In this document: piece by piece, positions 6,579-14,936 of the stretch
How positions within the stretch are numbered: position 1 is the first letter of the stretch
Layout: the number at the start of each line of letters is the position of its first letter
NCBI GenBank assembly: GCA_050730675.1
Contig: JBOHNM010000062.1
Span: forward strand, 1-22,219
Direction: 5' to 3'
From: JBOHNM01 sp050730675
Lineage (GTDB): Bacteria; Planctomycetota; Phycisphaerae; Phycisphaerales; UBA1924
Length of the DNA stretch: 22,219 nt
Made by a program: the position numbers and the translations under genes
Notes under the pieces: generated by a model
Seen by the model: the letters and a program-made list of their open reading frames with translations, nothing else
The model's database searches: none
Told to the model about the DNA's origin: nothing

Positions 6579-8113
6579 TCGAACAGGCGGGGTGTCGAAT
6601 CGTCCGTCCGTTTGCGCCGTCCGAAGCCCTTGGCCCGCGGGGCCAGCCGCGTCGGCGGCGGGAGGGCCTCGTCGCTCCGCCCCTGTACGACCGACCGGAT
6701 CGTGCCATCGGCCAGGCGCGTGGTGATCGCTTCGCCCGGTTGGGCGTCGGACGGTTGCCGGACAGCCTCTCCAGCGGCGTTCAGCGTCACGGAGAAGCCG
6801 CGGCGGAGCACGCCGATCGGCCCGACGAGATCAAGCTGGCGCTGCATGGCGGCGAGTTGCTCGGCACGACGGTCACCTGCGATCTGGACCGCACGAGCCA
6901 GGTCCGCCGCAACCCGGTCGATTGGCTCGCGGTCGAGGCGAGCCTTCATGGAGTCGTGGAGTTCTTGAGCGGCCCGCTCCAGCGCCGCGCGGCGCTGGGC
7001 GTAGATCGCGGTCGGCCGGTGCCGCTCCAAACGGGCCGATGCGGAATCGAGCCGGCGGCGAAGGCGGGCGGCGCTCGTCGCGCCCGCGGCTCCCAAGTGC
7101 TTGACGAGTGCCGCCAGATGCATATTTCGCTCGCGGGCGCCACGCTTGACCAACGTTGCCAGCCGGCTCTGGGTGGCCGCGAGTTGCTCGGTCATCGCTT
7201 CGCGGTCGGGGGTCAGGTGCATGACTGCCTGCGTCGGTGTCGCGGCCCGCAAGTCGGCGACCAGTTCGGCGATCGTCGTGTCCGTTTCGTGACCGATGGC
7301 CGCGACTACGGGCACAGAGCAGTGGACAATCGCCTCCGCGACGATCCGCTCGTTGAACGCCCAGAGATCTTCCATGCTCCCGCCGCCACGCGTAACGAGC
7401 AGGGCGTCAATGTTCAGCCGCGCCGCGTGCCGCGAAACCCAATTCACAGCCGCGGCAACGCCCGGTGCCGCGCCCGCGCCCTGCACAAGCGTGTCGATGA
7501 GGCAGATCTCCACCGCCGGGCAGCGCCGCCGCGCGGTATCGATCACGTCCTGTAGGGCCGCACCCGTTCGGCTCGTGACGATGGCAATCCGCCGCGGAAA
7601 TACCGGCAGTTCGCGCTTGCGTTCGATCGCAAACCACCCGAGCGCCCGTAGGTCCTCGCAGAGTTTGCGGAACGCGATCTCCAGCGCCCCTTGACCCACG
7701 GGCTCGATGCGCTCGACGATCAGCGTCACCTTCCCCTGCGGCTTGTAGAAATCCAGCTTGCCCGTCACCACCACCTGCTGGCCCGGCTGCGGGACAAACC
7801 CCGCCGAATGCTTGCGGGCCGCCCCTGCGAACATCACGCAACTCACCACCGCCTCGGCGTCCTTGATCGTGAAGTACCAGTGTGTGCGGTCGGTGAAGTT
7901 GCCGATCTCGCCGACTACCCGAATGGACTGCTTGGTGACACCCTGCACCGCGTCGCCGATCATCGCCGCGAGTTGCGAGACGGTCAGGTTTGCTGGTGTG
8001 GTAGCGGTACCCGTGGGCGCGGCTGTCGCCGTCTCGGGTGCTGCGGTCTTCTTCGCCGCGGCGTCCTGCGCCGCAACCGTCTGCTTCGGATTGAAGGGCA
8101 ACCGCCCGGTCAC
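6575..8113 (-). CDS. xseA: Exodeoxyribonuclease VII large subunit
   Basis: This is the 512-residue catalytic subunit of exonuclease VII. After a low-complexity Ala/Thr-rich N-terminus (residues 1-42) comes the OB-fold DNA-binding domain (LTVSQLAAMIG...IRVVGEIGNF...HWYFTIKD). The catalytic domain shows RRIAIVTSRTGAALQDV (174-190), LLVTRGGGSMEDLWAFN (238-254) and GHETDTTIAELVAD (274-287). A helical C-terminal part follows. The start is GTG 8113, which overlaps the upstream glycosyltransferase-like stop as GTGA. The gene order xseA-xseB on one transcript fits a stoichiometric complex. Confidence 0.96.
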   Translation of the reverse strand: MTGRLPFNPKQTVAAQDAAAKKTAAPETATAAPTGTATTPANLTVSQLAAMIGDAVQGVTKQSIRVVGEIGNFTDRTHWYFTIKDAEAVVSCVMFAGAARKHSAGFVPQPGQQVVVTGKLDFYKPQGKVTLIVERIEPVGQGALEIAFRKLCEDLRALGWFAIERKRELPVFPRRIAIVTSRTGAALQDVIDTARRRCPAVEICLIDTLVQGAGAAPGVAAAVNWVSRHAARLNIDALLVTRGGGSMEDLWAFNERIVAEAIVHCSVPVVAAIGHETDTTIAELVADLRAATPTQAVMHLTPDREAMTEQLAATQSRLATLVKRGARERNMHLAALVKHLGAAGATSAARLRRRLDSASARLERHRPTAIYAQRRAALERAAQELHDSMKARLDREPIDRVAADLARAVQIAGDRRAEQLAAMQRQLDLVGPIGVLRRGFSVTLNAAGEAVRQPSDAQPGEAITTRLADGTIRSVVQGRSDEALPPPTRLAPRAKGFGRRKRTDDSTPRLFE

Positions 8114-9240
8114 GGCGTGGCCCCAGCGGGGGTCGCGATCTTGGCATATGCCGCCAGCACCGCCGCGACGTGGCGGCTCGCCAACCGCTCAGCGCGGACG
8201 AACGCTCTCGCGGATTCACCCAACGCTCGCGCCGCCTGGGCATGGTCAGCCCCCAGGATTGACGCGATCGCCGAGGCCCATTCCGCTCCGCCCTCACCCT
8301 GAACCTGGCGGCAGGTGCGCCCGTCGATCAACGCGCTGTTCATCGGGTCCGGCCGCGCGACTATCAGCATCCCCGCGGCCATGGCATCAAGCACGAAACT
8401 GCGTTGCTTTCCCCCAGCATCGGCGATCAACAGCACGTCCGCCTGCAGCACCATTTCCCGTCGCCCTTCCATGTCCGCGATGACGCTCAGCCGCCCCGAA
8501 AGCCCCGAGTCGTCCGCCCACTTCCACACGGGCTGCCGCCGAGCGACTTCTGCATCTACAAAGACCATGACGCCGCGCTGAGCGAACTCCGGCCTGCCGG
8601 CAAGCGCGGCCGCCCCCTGCACCGCCGCCTTCAGACCGTCCGCATCGTCCCCCGAGGAGAGCAGTGCGAATGTCAGCGTCCCGGCCCCGCGTGCCACCAG
8701 CTCGTCATCGTGAGCGTGGTCGGCCATGTGGACGCCCCACGGCGCGATGTGGACACGCTTCGGGTCCGTCTTCCGGATCAGCTCCTCGCCGATCGGTCCG
8801 TCCGCGGCAACCAGGTGCGCCCCCCGGTTCTCTGCCGCCAGTTCACACGCCGGTGCGATCGCCGCCGCCTCGTACACCTCGATCAGCAGCGTCGCCTTCG
8901 TGCGGCGTGCCAACCTCGCTCCCATGTCCCAGGCGCCGCGCCCGAATACATGCACCGCGTCAGCCATTGGCTGGCCCGCATCCATCGGGGCCGCGGCTTG
9001 GACCGCCTCGACAAAAGCCTGCGCCCGAAGTCCCTTGGTGAATGGAAGGCCCGTGTCGGCGTAGGTCACGTGCGTGCTATAGACCGCTGGAACATCGACC
9101 GATGTTCCGCTTTCGCTCAACGAGTCCGGCACTCCGTGCAGCACACGGTGCCCCTCGTCGGCCAGGCCGATCTCCAGGCGAGCGAGCATCGATCGCTCGT
9201 GCTGGAGAAAGTCGCGGTCTGTGAGAAGCAGGATGCGCAT
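8110..9240 (-). CDS. Glycosyltransferase-like protein (GT4 / GT-B fold)
   Basis: The 376-residue protein starts at ATG 9240 (MRILLLTDRDF), the usual start of GT-B glycosyltransferases; the frame is open 23 codons further but that part is Arg-rich and unlikely to be coding. The N-terminal half resembles a GT4 acceptor domain (ARLEIGLADEGHRVLHG, ADAVHVFGRGAWDMGARLA). The C-terminal half has LLIADAGGKQRSFVLDAMAAGMLIVA, the position where GT4 enzymes carry the E-x7-E motif (PSxxExxGxxxLEAMAxGxPVV); here the glutamates are not clear. Activity is therefore uncertain. The donor and acceptor are unknown. It lies in the run between oppD and xseA and overlaps xseA by 4 bases. Confidence 0.65.
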   Translation of the reverse strand: MRILLLTDRDFLQHERSMLARLEIGLADEGHRVLHGVPDSLSESGTSVDVPAVYSTHVTYADTGLPFTKGLRAQAFVEAVQAAAPMDAGQPMADAVHVFGRGAWDMGARLARRTKATLLIEVYEAAAIAPACELAAENRGAHLVAADGPIGEELIRKTDPKRVHIAPWGVHMADHAHDDELVARGAGTLTFALLSSGDDADGLKAAVQGAAALAGRPEFAQRGVMVFVDAEVARRQPVWKWADDSGLSGRLSVIADMEGRREMVLQADVLLIADAGGKQRSFVLDAMAAGMLIVARPDPMNSALIDGRTCRQVQGEGGAEWASAIASILGADHAQAARALGESARAFVRAERLASRHVAAVLAAYAKIATPAGATP

Positions 9241-9268
9241 GGTGGGCGGTGCGAGTGTACCGACGCGA

Positions 9269-10360
9269 CTACGCACCCGCAGTGCCCGGCGTGACCGCCA
9301 CCGCTGCATCGCGCCACGTCAATTCGGGCATGCGCCCGGAGATCGCTGCCGCCCCGGTCCGCCAGACACCAACCCAGTGCCCGGGTTTGACCTCGTTCAG
9401 GTCGTAGTCGCCGGCAGGGCCGTCGCGCCATTGCATGTCCGCGGGCGGCGTGTGCCCCGGCCACCACGGGCGGAGCGGGGCCAGCCGCGTGAACTCGCTT
9501 TCGTCACCGACAACCTCCCGAATGGTGCGCAGCCGCGCCACACTCCCGTGCATCAGCGGCGTGCAGGCAAGCAGCGCCCGCGTGTAGGGGTGCAGAGGGT
9601 TGTCGAAGAGTTCCTGCACCGACGCGTACTCGACGACGCGCCCGCCGTACATGACGCAGACGACATCGGCATTCTGCGCCACCACACCCAAGGCGTGGGT
9701 GATGAGCATGACGGCCATCCCGCGCGTGCGGCGCAGCTCGGCGAGCAACTCAAGCACCTGTGCCTGGATCGTGACGTCGAGGGCGGTCGTCGGCTCATCG
9801 GCGAGCAGCAGCTTGGGTCGGCACGCCAACGCCATAGCGATCATCACACGCTGACGCATGCCACCGGAGAACTCGTGCGGGTACGCGCCGAGTCGGTCGC
9901 CCGGCGAGGCCATCCCCACTTCGCGCAGTGCCTCGACCGCCAGCTCCGCGGCCTGCCGCTTGTCCACGTCTCTGTGCTGACGGATCGCCTCCACGATCTG
10001 GTCGCCGATCGGGTAGACCGGGTTCAGGCTGGTCATCGGCTCCTGGAAAATCATCGCGATGTCGCCACCGCGGACCGAGCGGATCTCGTGCTCCGGTACT
10101 TTGAGCAGGTCGCGCGGACCGGTTCCGGTGTCGAGTGTGATCCGTCCGTGTTCGTACGCCGCCGGCGGCGAGGCCAGCAGCCGCAGCACGCTCAGCGCCG
10201 TAACGGACTTGCCGCTGCCGGACTCGCCCACGACCGCCAACGTCTGGCGCGGGTAGACGGTCAGTCGCACCCCATCAACGGCGCGATGCCGTCCGCCGTC
10301 ACGCCGGGCGAAGCTCACGGCGAGGTCCTGGATCTGCAGCAGCGGCGGCTGGTGGGTCAC
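9269..10360 (-). CDS. Oligopeptide/dipeptide ABC transporter ATP-binding protein (OppD/DppD-like)
   Basis: The protein has 363 residues from GTG 10360, which overlaps the permease stop as GTGA. Motifs are Walker A GESGSGKS (residues 45-52), Q-loop IFQEPMTSLNPV, ABC signature FSGGMRQRVMIAMAL, Walker B LLLADEPTTALD, and the switch His in MLITHALG. The C-terminal part has the oligopeptide-transporter extension LFDNPLHPYTRALLACTP. It powers import of peptides or similar solutes together with OppB/OppC-type permeases. About 40 extra residues at the C-terminus are unusual. OppD normally pairs with OppF, which is not here. The frame stays open far upstream inside the permease gene, but that part is a shadow. 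Confidence 0.93.
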   Translation of the reverse strand: MTHQPPLLQIQDLAVSFARRDGGRHRAVDGVRLTVYPRQTLAVVGESGSGKSVTALSVLRLLASPPAAYEHGRITLDTGTGPRDLLKVPEHEIRSVRGGDIAMIFQEPMTSLNPVYPIGDQIVEAIRQHRDVDKRQAAELAVEALREVGMASPGDRLGAYPHEFSGGMRQRVMIAMALACRPKLLLADEPTTALDVTIQAQVLELLAELRRTRGMAVMLITHALGVVAQNADVVCVMYGGRVVEYASVQELFDNPLHPYTRALLACTPLMHGSVARLRTIREVVGDESEFTRLAPLRPWWPGHTPPADMQWRDGPAGDYDLNEVKPGHWVGVWRTGAAAISGRMPELTWRDAAVAVTPGTAGA

Positions 10361-11502
10361 GCCCGCCCCCCCACTCGCTTGGGGTCGATCGCGTCTCGCA
10401 GCGATTCGCCGACGAAGTTCAGCGCCAGCAGCGTGGAGGCAAGCAGCAGGCACGGGAAGACCAGCATCCACCAGTTGCTCTGCACAGTATTGAGTTCCGC
10501 CAATCCTTCGGCTGCCAGGTTTCCCCAGCTCGGCACGGGCGGTCGCACGCCGATCCCCAGGAAGCTCAAGAAACTTTCCTGCAGGATCGCCTGCGGCACC
10601 GTCAGCGTGGCATACACCACGATCGGCCCCACGAGGTTGGGGAGCAGATGCCGGCTGAACTGCCGCCGCCGCGGCACACCGATCGCGCGAGCCGCCTCCA
10701 TGAATGGCTGGGCTTTGAGGCTCAGCACCTGACCGCGCACCACGCGCGCCATCGTCAGCCAGCTCACCCCACCGATGGCCGCGACCATCGTGAGGATGTT
10801 CACCGCCTGTACCTGCCCGGCCGAAAGCTCGCCCGAACCGATCTCGGCACGGGCTTGACCGCGCAGGGCCGTCAGCCGCCCCGGCTCGCGCTTCTGCGTG
10901 TCCGAGAGCGATGCAGCGAGTTCGATGACTCGCGATTCGACCCTCGCGCCGGCGCTCTGGATCCGCGCCGCCTGCCAACGCTCTAGCACGCCGTCCACCG
11001 CCACCGCCAGCAGCACGACCAGCAGGATGTACGGCAGGCCATACAGAACATCCACCGCTCGCATCATCAGGTTGTCCACCCGTCCGCCAATGAACCCCGC
11101 GATCGCGCCGTAGAGCGTGCCCAACAGCACGGACACCGCCGCCGCGGCCACGCCGATGCCCAGCGAGATTGCCCCGCCGAAGAGGCACCGGGCCAGAAGG
11201 TCGCGCCCAAGCACATCGGTGCCGAGCAGCGCCCAAGGGCGTGCCACTCCTGCCGCCGCCAGCTCCGCCTTCTGCGCCGCGTTCAGCGGCCACCACACCG
11301 GCGGCATCCGTGGCGTCGCCCGCTCCTGGTGCTCGTACCGCGGCGCACCGCCCGCCACGACGCTCGTGGCTGTCCACGGCAGGCTCAGCACGCACGCCGC
11401 GAGCATGAACGCGAGCACAGCCAGGCCGATCGCACCCGCACGTGTGCGCAGCAGCGGATGCCGAAAGCGAGCGGCGGGTGGTGGCACGGGCAGCCGAGTC
11501 AT
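10357..11502 (-). CDS. Oligopeptide/dipeptide ABC transporter permease (OppC/DppC-like)
   Basis: The protein has 381 residues from ATG 11502. The N-terminal transmembrane helix is at about 23-42. Then come the OppC signature GTDVLGRDLLARCLFGG (94-110), transmembrane helices around 112-132 and 155-170, and the ATPase-coupling EAA-type loop ARAIGVPRRRQFSRHLLPN. Next is VPQAILQESFLSFLGIGVRPP and the C-terminal FVGESLRDAIDPK. Between residues ~172 and ~230 there is a charged insertion that most OppC proteins lack. It is the first gene of the minus-strand run; the upstream neighbour is divergent, and no OppB or substrate-binding protein is in the window. Confidence 0.92.
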   Translation of the reverse strand: MTRLPVPPPAARFRHPLLRTRAGAIGLAVLAFMLAACVLSLPWTATSVVAGGAPRYEHQERATPRMPPVWWPLNAAQKAELAAAGVARPWALLGTDVLGRDLLARCLFGGAISLGIGVAAAAVSVLLGTLYGAIAGFIGGRVDNLMMRAVDVLYGLPYILLVVLLAVAVDGVLERWQAARIQSAGARVESRVIELAASLSDTQKREPGRLTALRGQARAEIGSGELSAGQVQAVNILTMVAAIGGVSWLTMARVVRGQVLSLKAQPFMEAARAIGVPRRRQFSRHLLPNLVGPIVVYATLTVPQAILQESFLSFLGIGVRPPVPSWGNLAAEGLAELNTVQSNWWMLVFPCLLLASTLLALNFVGESLRDAIDPKRVGGRA

Positions 11503-11575
11503 GCGCGGTGAGCGTAACACGGCGGGTTCACCCTCGCCCGGCCGCTCACCCTCCGACAAGGAATATCCTGCCGGC
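11503..11575. promoter_or_regulatory. Divergent intergenic region (oppC-like / DUF72)
   Basis: This 73-base gap separates divergent genes and should hold promoters for both. I cannot assign convincing -10/-35 boxes. AAGGA at 11558-11562 may serve as ribosome-binding site for the DUF72 gene, though the spacing of 13 bases is long. Confidence 0.3.
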
Positions 11576-12568
11576 GTGGCAGACCTTCGCGTCGGCATCT
11601 CGGGCTGGACCTTTGCGCCGTGGCGCGGGAATTTCTATCCCAAGGGGCTGACACAGAAGCGCGAGCTGGCGTACGCAAGCCGCCGGTTTAACGCGCTGGA
11701 GATCAACGGGACCTTCTATTCACTGCAGCGCCCGGAGAGCTTCCGCAACTGGTACGAGCAGACTCCCCCCGGATTTGTCTTCACGCTCAAGGGGCCGGAG
11801 TACCTAACCCACAAGCGACGGCTCAAGGAGCCACTCCAGCCGCTGGCGAACTTCTTTGCGTCGGGCGTCCTGGGCCTGCGCGAAAAGCTTGGCGCGATCC
11901 TCTGGCAATTGCCTCCAAACATGATCTTTGACAAGGACCGAGTCGCCGAGTTCCTCGATCTGCTGCCGCACGACACGACCGAACTCGTGCGGCTTGCCAA
12001 GAAACACGACTCGTTTGTCGAAGGTCACGTCGAACTGGAAACCGACGCCAAGCGGCCAGTGCGCCATGCGGTCGAATTTCGGCACGAGAGCTTCATGACC
12101 GAGCCCTTCGTGGACCTGCTGCGGAAGCACAATGTTGCGATGGTCATCGCCGATGCCGCGAGCAAGTTTCCCACCGCCGAGGATGTGACCGCCGACTGGA
12201 TCTACGTTCGACTCCACGGCGCTCGGGAACTCGACGAGACCGGCTACACACCCCGCGAGATCGCTGGCTGGGCCGGCAAGATCCGAGCTTGGAGCAAAGG
12301 CGGCGAACCACCGGACCCGCGGCGAATCGGCGGCAAAGCACCCGCGGCCAAGTCGGGACGTGACGTCTACACATTCTTCGACAACACGGCCGTCAAGCTG
12401 CGCTCACCGGTCGATGCGCGGCGGATGGTGGAGGAACTCGGCGCCGGCCCCAGCGAGAGCATCGAACAAGTCCTCAATGAGCTTGGTGCTCAGTCCAAGA
12501 CGGTCATCGATGGCACGCAGAAAGCCAAGGCTCCTCGCAAGAAGACGGCCATCCGCAAGCGCCCGTAA
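11576..12568 (+). CDS. DUF72 family protein (YecE-like)
   Basis: The 330-residue protein starts at GTG 11576 (VADLRVGISGW); the frame is open upstream but overlaps the divergent permease gene. DUF72 hallmarks are the N-terminal VGISGWTF...WRGNFYPKG, the segment LEINGTFYSLQRPESFRNWY, LGAILWQLPPNM, the AVEFRHESF segment, WIYVRLHGARELDETGY, and the C-terminal DVYTFFDNTAV. The fold is a TIM barrel of undefined biochemical function. The last ~25 residues are Lys-rich. No functional partner is evident nearby. Confidence 0.9.
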   Translation: MADLRVGISGWTFAPWRGNFYPKGLTQKRELAYASRRFNALEINGTFYSLQRPESFRNWYEQTPPGFVFTLKGPEYLTHKRRLKEPLQPLANFFASGVLGLREKLGAILWQLPPNMIFDKDRVAEFLDLLPHDTTELVRLAKKHDSFVEGHVELETDAKRPVRHAVEFRHESFMTEPFVDLLRKHNVAMVIADAASKFPTAEDVTADWIYVRLHGARELDETGYTPREIAGWAGKIRAWSKGGEPPDPRRIGGKAPAAKSGRDVYTFFDNTAVKLRSPVDARRMVEELGAGPSESIEQVLNELGAQSKTVIDGTQKAKAPRKKTAIRKRP

Positions 12569-12645
12569 CGCTCAGGCCGCAACCCATCGAACCGCGTGCG
12601 TGCCACGCGCCAGATCATGGCGATCGATTGGGCTAGGCTCTGAGA

Positions 12646-13191
12646 ATGAACGAGCGGCCGGCGATCGATCCCGAGGAACTCTGGCTGGCCCGCGAGCCGA
12701 TTGTGCTCACGCCGCATGATCCCCGCTGGCTTGTGGCCGCGGTGGAAGAGGGCCGCCGCATCGCGCAGGCGTGCGGTTCTGTGGTGATCCGCGTGGAGCA
12801 CATCGGCAGCACCTCGGTCCCGGCGCTGATCGCCAAGCCAGTGATCGACCTCATGCCGCTGGTGATGAGTTTCGACGAAGGATTCGCCTGTGTCCAGCCG
12901 ATGCGAGCGCTCGGGTACTGGTACGCGGGGGAGTTCGGCATCGCTGGGCGGCACCTGTTCGTCAAGGGTGCGCCACGAACGCACCACGCCCACATGCTCG
13001 TGGAAGGTTCGAAAGGGGTCACTCGCCACTTGGCTGTGCGCGACGTCCTGCGGGCAAGCCCGCAGATGGCAGCCAGGTACGCGGCGTTGAAGCAAGGCCT
13101 GGCCGCGCAGTTCGGCGATGACCGGGAGAGCTACGCCATGGCCAAGTCCGCGTTCATGCGCGAGCTGTTCGACCTTGCGGGCGTGGAATAG
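12646..13191 (+). CDS. GrpB family protein (UPF0157, nucleotidyltransferase-like)
   Basis: The protein has 181 residues. It begins the domain with IVLTPHDPRWLVAAVEEGRRI. Then comes the family signature VEHIGSTSVPALIAKPVIDLM, which resembles the GS...D motif of nucleotidyltransferases, followed by LGYWYAGEFGIAGRHLFVKG, THHAHMLVEGS and HLAVRDVLRA. It ends with YAMAKSAFMRELFDLAG. The cellular role of GrpB proteins is not established. It lies 77 bases after the DUF72 gene on the same strand with no terminator visible between them. Confidence 0.9.
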   Translation: MNERPAIDPEELWLAREPIVLTPHDPRWLVAAVEEGRRIAQACGSVVIRVEHIGSTSVPALIAKPVIDLMPLVMSFDEGFACVQPMRALGYWYAGEFGIAGRHLFVKGAPRTHHAHMLVEGSKGVTRHLAVRDVLRASPQMAARYAALKQGLAAQFGDDRESYAMAKSAFMRELFDLAGVE

Positions 13192-13209
13192 TCGCAGGCG
13201 CAGGCGCTC

Positions 13210-13223
13210 CAGAGTCAACTCTG
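13210..13223. repeat. Short inverted repeat after the GrpB gene
   Basis: CAGAGT-CA-ACTCTG is a perfect 6-bp palindrome with a 2-base centre. It has no T-run and too small a loop for a standard terminator; it may be a protein-binding site. The rest of the gap 13192-13332 shows nothing else. Confidence 0.35.
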
Positions 13224-13332
13224 ACACATCGCATGAAATCAGAGGTGATGGGACGCCAACGGAACTTTTCTTGAGGGGCGCACGGGTCCTGGAGGTCTGT
13301 ACCTATTCCAGTAAATACTTCTCCTCTGGCTC

Positions 13333-13361
13333 TTGACAAAAAGAATTGTCAAGGTTAAGTT
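13333..13361 (+). promoter_or_regulatory. Promoter overlapped by a palindromic operator, upstream of the ArsR-type regulator
   Basis: TTGACA (13333-13338) is a perfect -35 box, followed after 17 bases by a weak -10 (TAAGTT, 13356-13361). A perfect inverted repeat, TTGACAA-N6-TTGTCAA (13333-13352), covers the -35 and part of the spacer. The predicted transcript start falls at about 13368, right at ATG 13369, so the mRNA may be leaderless. A palindrome on the promoter of a regulator gene suggests autoregulation. Confidence 0.6.
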
Positions 13362-13368
13362 ATTGGGG

Positions 13369-13998
13369 ATGGTGGACCTCCGCGTCATCGATGATCCCGC
13401 ATCAGCCAGTGTGGCACTGGACCCCATGCGCAGCCGGCTCCTCTCGGAACTTCGCACGCCGGCGTCCGCGGCGACACTGGCCAGCCGGATGGGGCTCGCG
13501 CGCCAGAAGGTGAACTACCACCTGCGAACTCTGGAATCGCACGGGTTGATCCGGGTGGAGAGCAAGAAGCGTTGGGGAGGACTGACCGAGCGGCGGCTGG
13601 TGGCGACGGCCTCGTCGTATGTCGTCTCGCCCGGAGCGCTCGGTCCGGTCGCGCCCCCCACGGATCCCTCGCGGGGGATGGATCGGCTCTCCGCGAGCTA
13701 CCTCGTTGCGCTGGCGGCTCGAATGGTCCGCGAGGTCGGGCAGCTTCTCCGCAAGTCCGAAGAACTCAACAAACGCCTCGCGACACTCTCCATCGACACG
13801 GAAGTGAGATTCCGGTCCGCCGAGGACCGTGCCGCCTTCAGCAACGAAATGACTGCCGCGGTCGCGGCGCTGGTTTCGCGCTATCACGATGAATCCGCGC
13901 CGGGCGGACGCCGCCATCGCCTGATGATCGGGGCATACCCCACCCCCACCCTCACCCCCACCAAATCCGAAGAATCGAAGCCAAAGGAAACCACATGA
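13369..13998 (+). CDS. ArsR-type winged helix-turn-helix transcriptional regulator
   Basis: The 209-residue protein starts at ATG 13369; an in-frame TTG at 13333 would place the promoter box inside the gene and is rejected. Residues ~15-75 form a winged helix: DPMRSRLLSELRTPASAATLA, then MGLARQKVNYHLRTLESHGLI, and a wing with a basic RWGGLTERRL. No metal-binding cysteines are seen, so it is not a classical metal sensor. The C-terminal half is helical and ends in a Pro/Thr-rich tail. It overlaps the SRPBCC gene by ATGA. ArsR-type regulators paired with an SRPBCC/AHSA1 protein are a recurring two-gene unit; the effector is unknown. Confidence 0.88.
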   Translation: MVDLRVIDDPASASVALDPMRSRLLSELRTPASAATLASRMGLARQKVNYHLRTLESHGLIRVESKKRWGGLTERRLVATASSYVVSPGALGPVAPPTDPSRGMDRLSASYLVALAARMVREVGQLLRKSEELNKRLATLSIDTEVRFRSAEDRAAFSNEMTAAVAALVSRYHDESAPGGRRHRLMIGAYPTPTLTPTKSEESKPKETT

Positions 13999-14828
13999 GC
14001 GTAAAGAAGGAACCATCCGGTCGCCGGTCGGTCCAAGTCGAGGTCGAGGTCCCGGGAACGCCGGAGGAAGTCTGGCGGGCGATCGCCACGGGGCCGGGCA
14101 TCTCCTCGTGGTTCGTCCCCACGCGCAGCGAGGAACGCCAAGGGGGAGAAGTGATCTCCACCTTCGGGCCTGGCATGGACTCTCCCGCGACGATCACCGT
14201 GTGGGAGCCGCTCAAGCGCTTCGTCGCTGAGGGCAACATGGGCGGGCCCGGGTCACCCGCGGTGGCGACCGAATGGACCGTTGAGGCCCGGGCCGGAGGA
14301 AAGTGCCTGGTCCGCGTGGTGCACAGCCTGTTTGCGAGCACCGACGATTGGGACAATCAACTCGACGGCCTGGAGCAGGGCTGGCCCGCGATCTTCCGCA
14401 TCCTGCGGCGGCGCCTCGAGACGTTCAGGGGGATGGAGTCTTCCGCGATGCAGTTCGTCACCTTTGCCAGCGACCCGGCGGCGAAGGCGTGGGAGAAACT
14501 GGGCGGTGAATTGGGACTCCTTAATGTTGCCGAAGGGCAGAAGTGGAGCACGCCCGCCTCCCCCAGTGGTCTCCCGCGCATGACTGGCACATCGATGGGG
14601 CACGGGATGACCCCGAGCACCGTCCTGCTCGTGCTCGACGCGCCGCCCGGCGGCGCGCCCGGGACGGCCTACATCGGCGTCTTCCCATGCGGGGGGATGG
14701 GGATGGTGTACATGGCGATCTATCTCTACGGTCCCAACGCGAAGGCCGCGGTCGAGCGTGATGAGCCGATCTGGCAGAAGTGGATGGACGAGCGATTCCC
14801 CGCGCCCCCGATGCCGCAGGGGGGTTGA
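13995..14828 (+). CDS. SRPBCC / AHSA1-like domain protein
   Basis: The protein has 277 residues. The N-terminal half is an AHSA1/START-like domain: VQVEVEVPGTPEEVWRAIAT, GISSWFVPTR, ITVWEPLKRFVAE, TEWTVEARAGGKCLVRVVH and WDNQLDGLEQGWPAIFRIL. These form the hydrophobic ligand cavity of the superfamily. The C-terminal ~125 residues continue past the usual domain and end in a proline-rich tail. ATG 13995 overlaps the regulator stop, so the two are translated together. The ligand or substrate cannot be read from sequence. Confidence 0.88.
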   Translation: MSVKKEPSGRRSVQVEVEVPGTPEEVWRAIATGPGISSWFVPTRSEERQGGEVISTFGPGMDSPATITVWEPLKRFVAEGNMGGPGSPAVATEWTVEARAGGKCLVRVVHSLFASTDDWDNQLDGLEQGWPAIFRILRRRLETFRGMESSAMQFVTFASDPAAKAWEKLGGELGLLNVAEGQKWSTPASPSGLPRMTGTSMGHGMTPSTVLLVLDAPPGGAPGTAYIGVFPCGGMGMVYMAIYLYGPNAKAAVERDEPIWQKWMDERFPAPPMPQGG

Positions 14829-14844
14829 AGGCGAGTACAACTGG

Positions 14845-14890
14845 AAATCGGTCCCGGCTCATCGGTGAGCCGGGGTCGGTTGTGCTTTTC
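14845..14890 (+). terminator. Hairpin repeat copy A, probable terminator between convergent genes
   Basis: CCCGGCTCA (14853-14861) pairs perfectly with TGAGCCGGG (14866-14874) around a TCGG loop, followed by a modest T-rich tract (TTGTGCTTTT). It sits just after the SRPBCC stop and before the end of the convergent SnoaL-like gene. The same degenerate sequence recurs at 16071-16116 and 16641-16688. Confidence 0.65.
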
Positions 14891-14936
14891 GCGGGATCCG
14901 AATCTCGAATGGCGAGGCCGCCCTCAGGTTCGTGGC

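Noticed and set aside
10361..11395. Upstream extension of the oppD-like reading frame
   Set aside because: It lies antiparallel in frame within the permease gene on the same strand, is Gly/Ala/Arg-rich, and the ABC domain starts at GTG 10360 in a GTGA overlap.
11117..11575. Upstream extension of the DUF72 reading frame
   Set aside because: The extension overlaps the divergent permease gene and encodes low-complexity sequence; the family N-terminus begins at GTG 11576.
13333..13368. TTG start adding 12 residues to the ArsR-type regulator
   Set aside because: This stretch carries the -35 box and the palindrome; ATG 13369 gives a normal winged-helix N-terminus.
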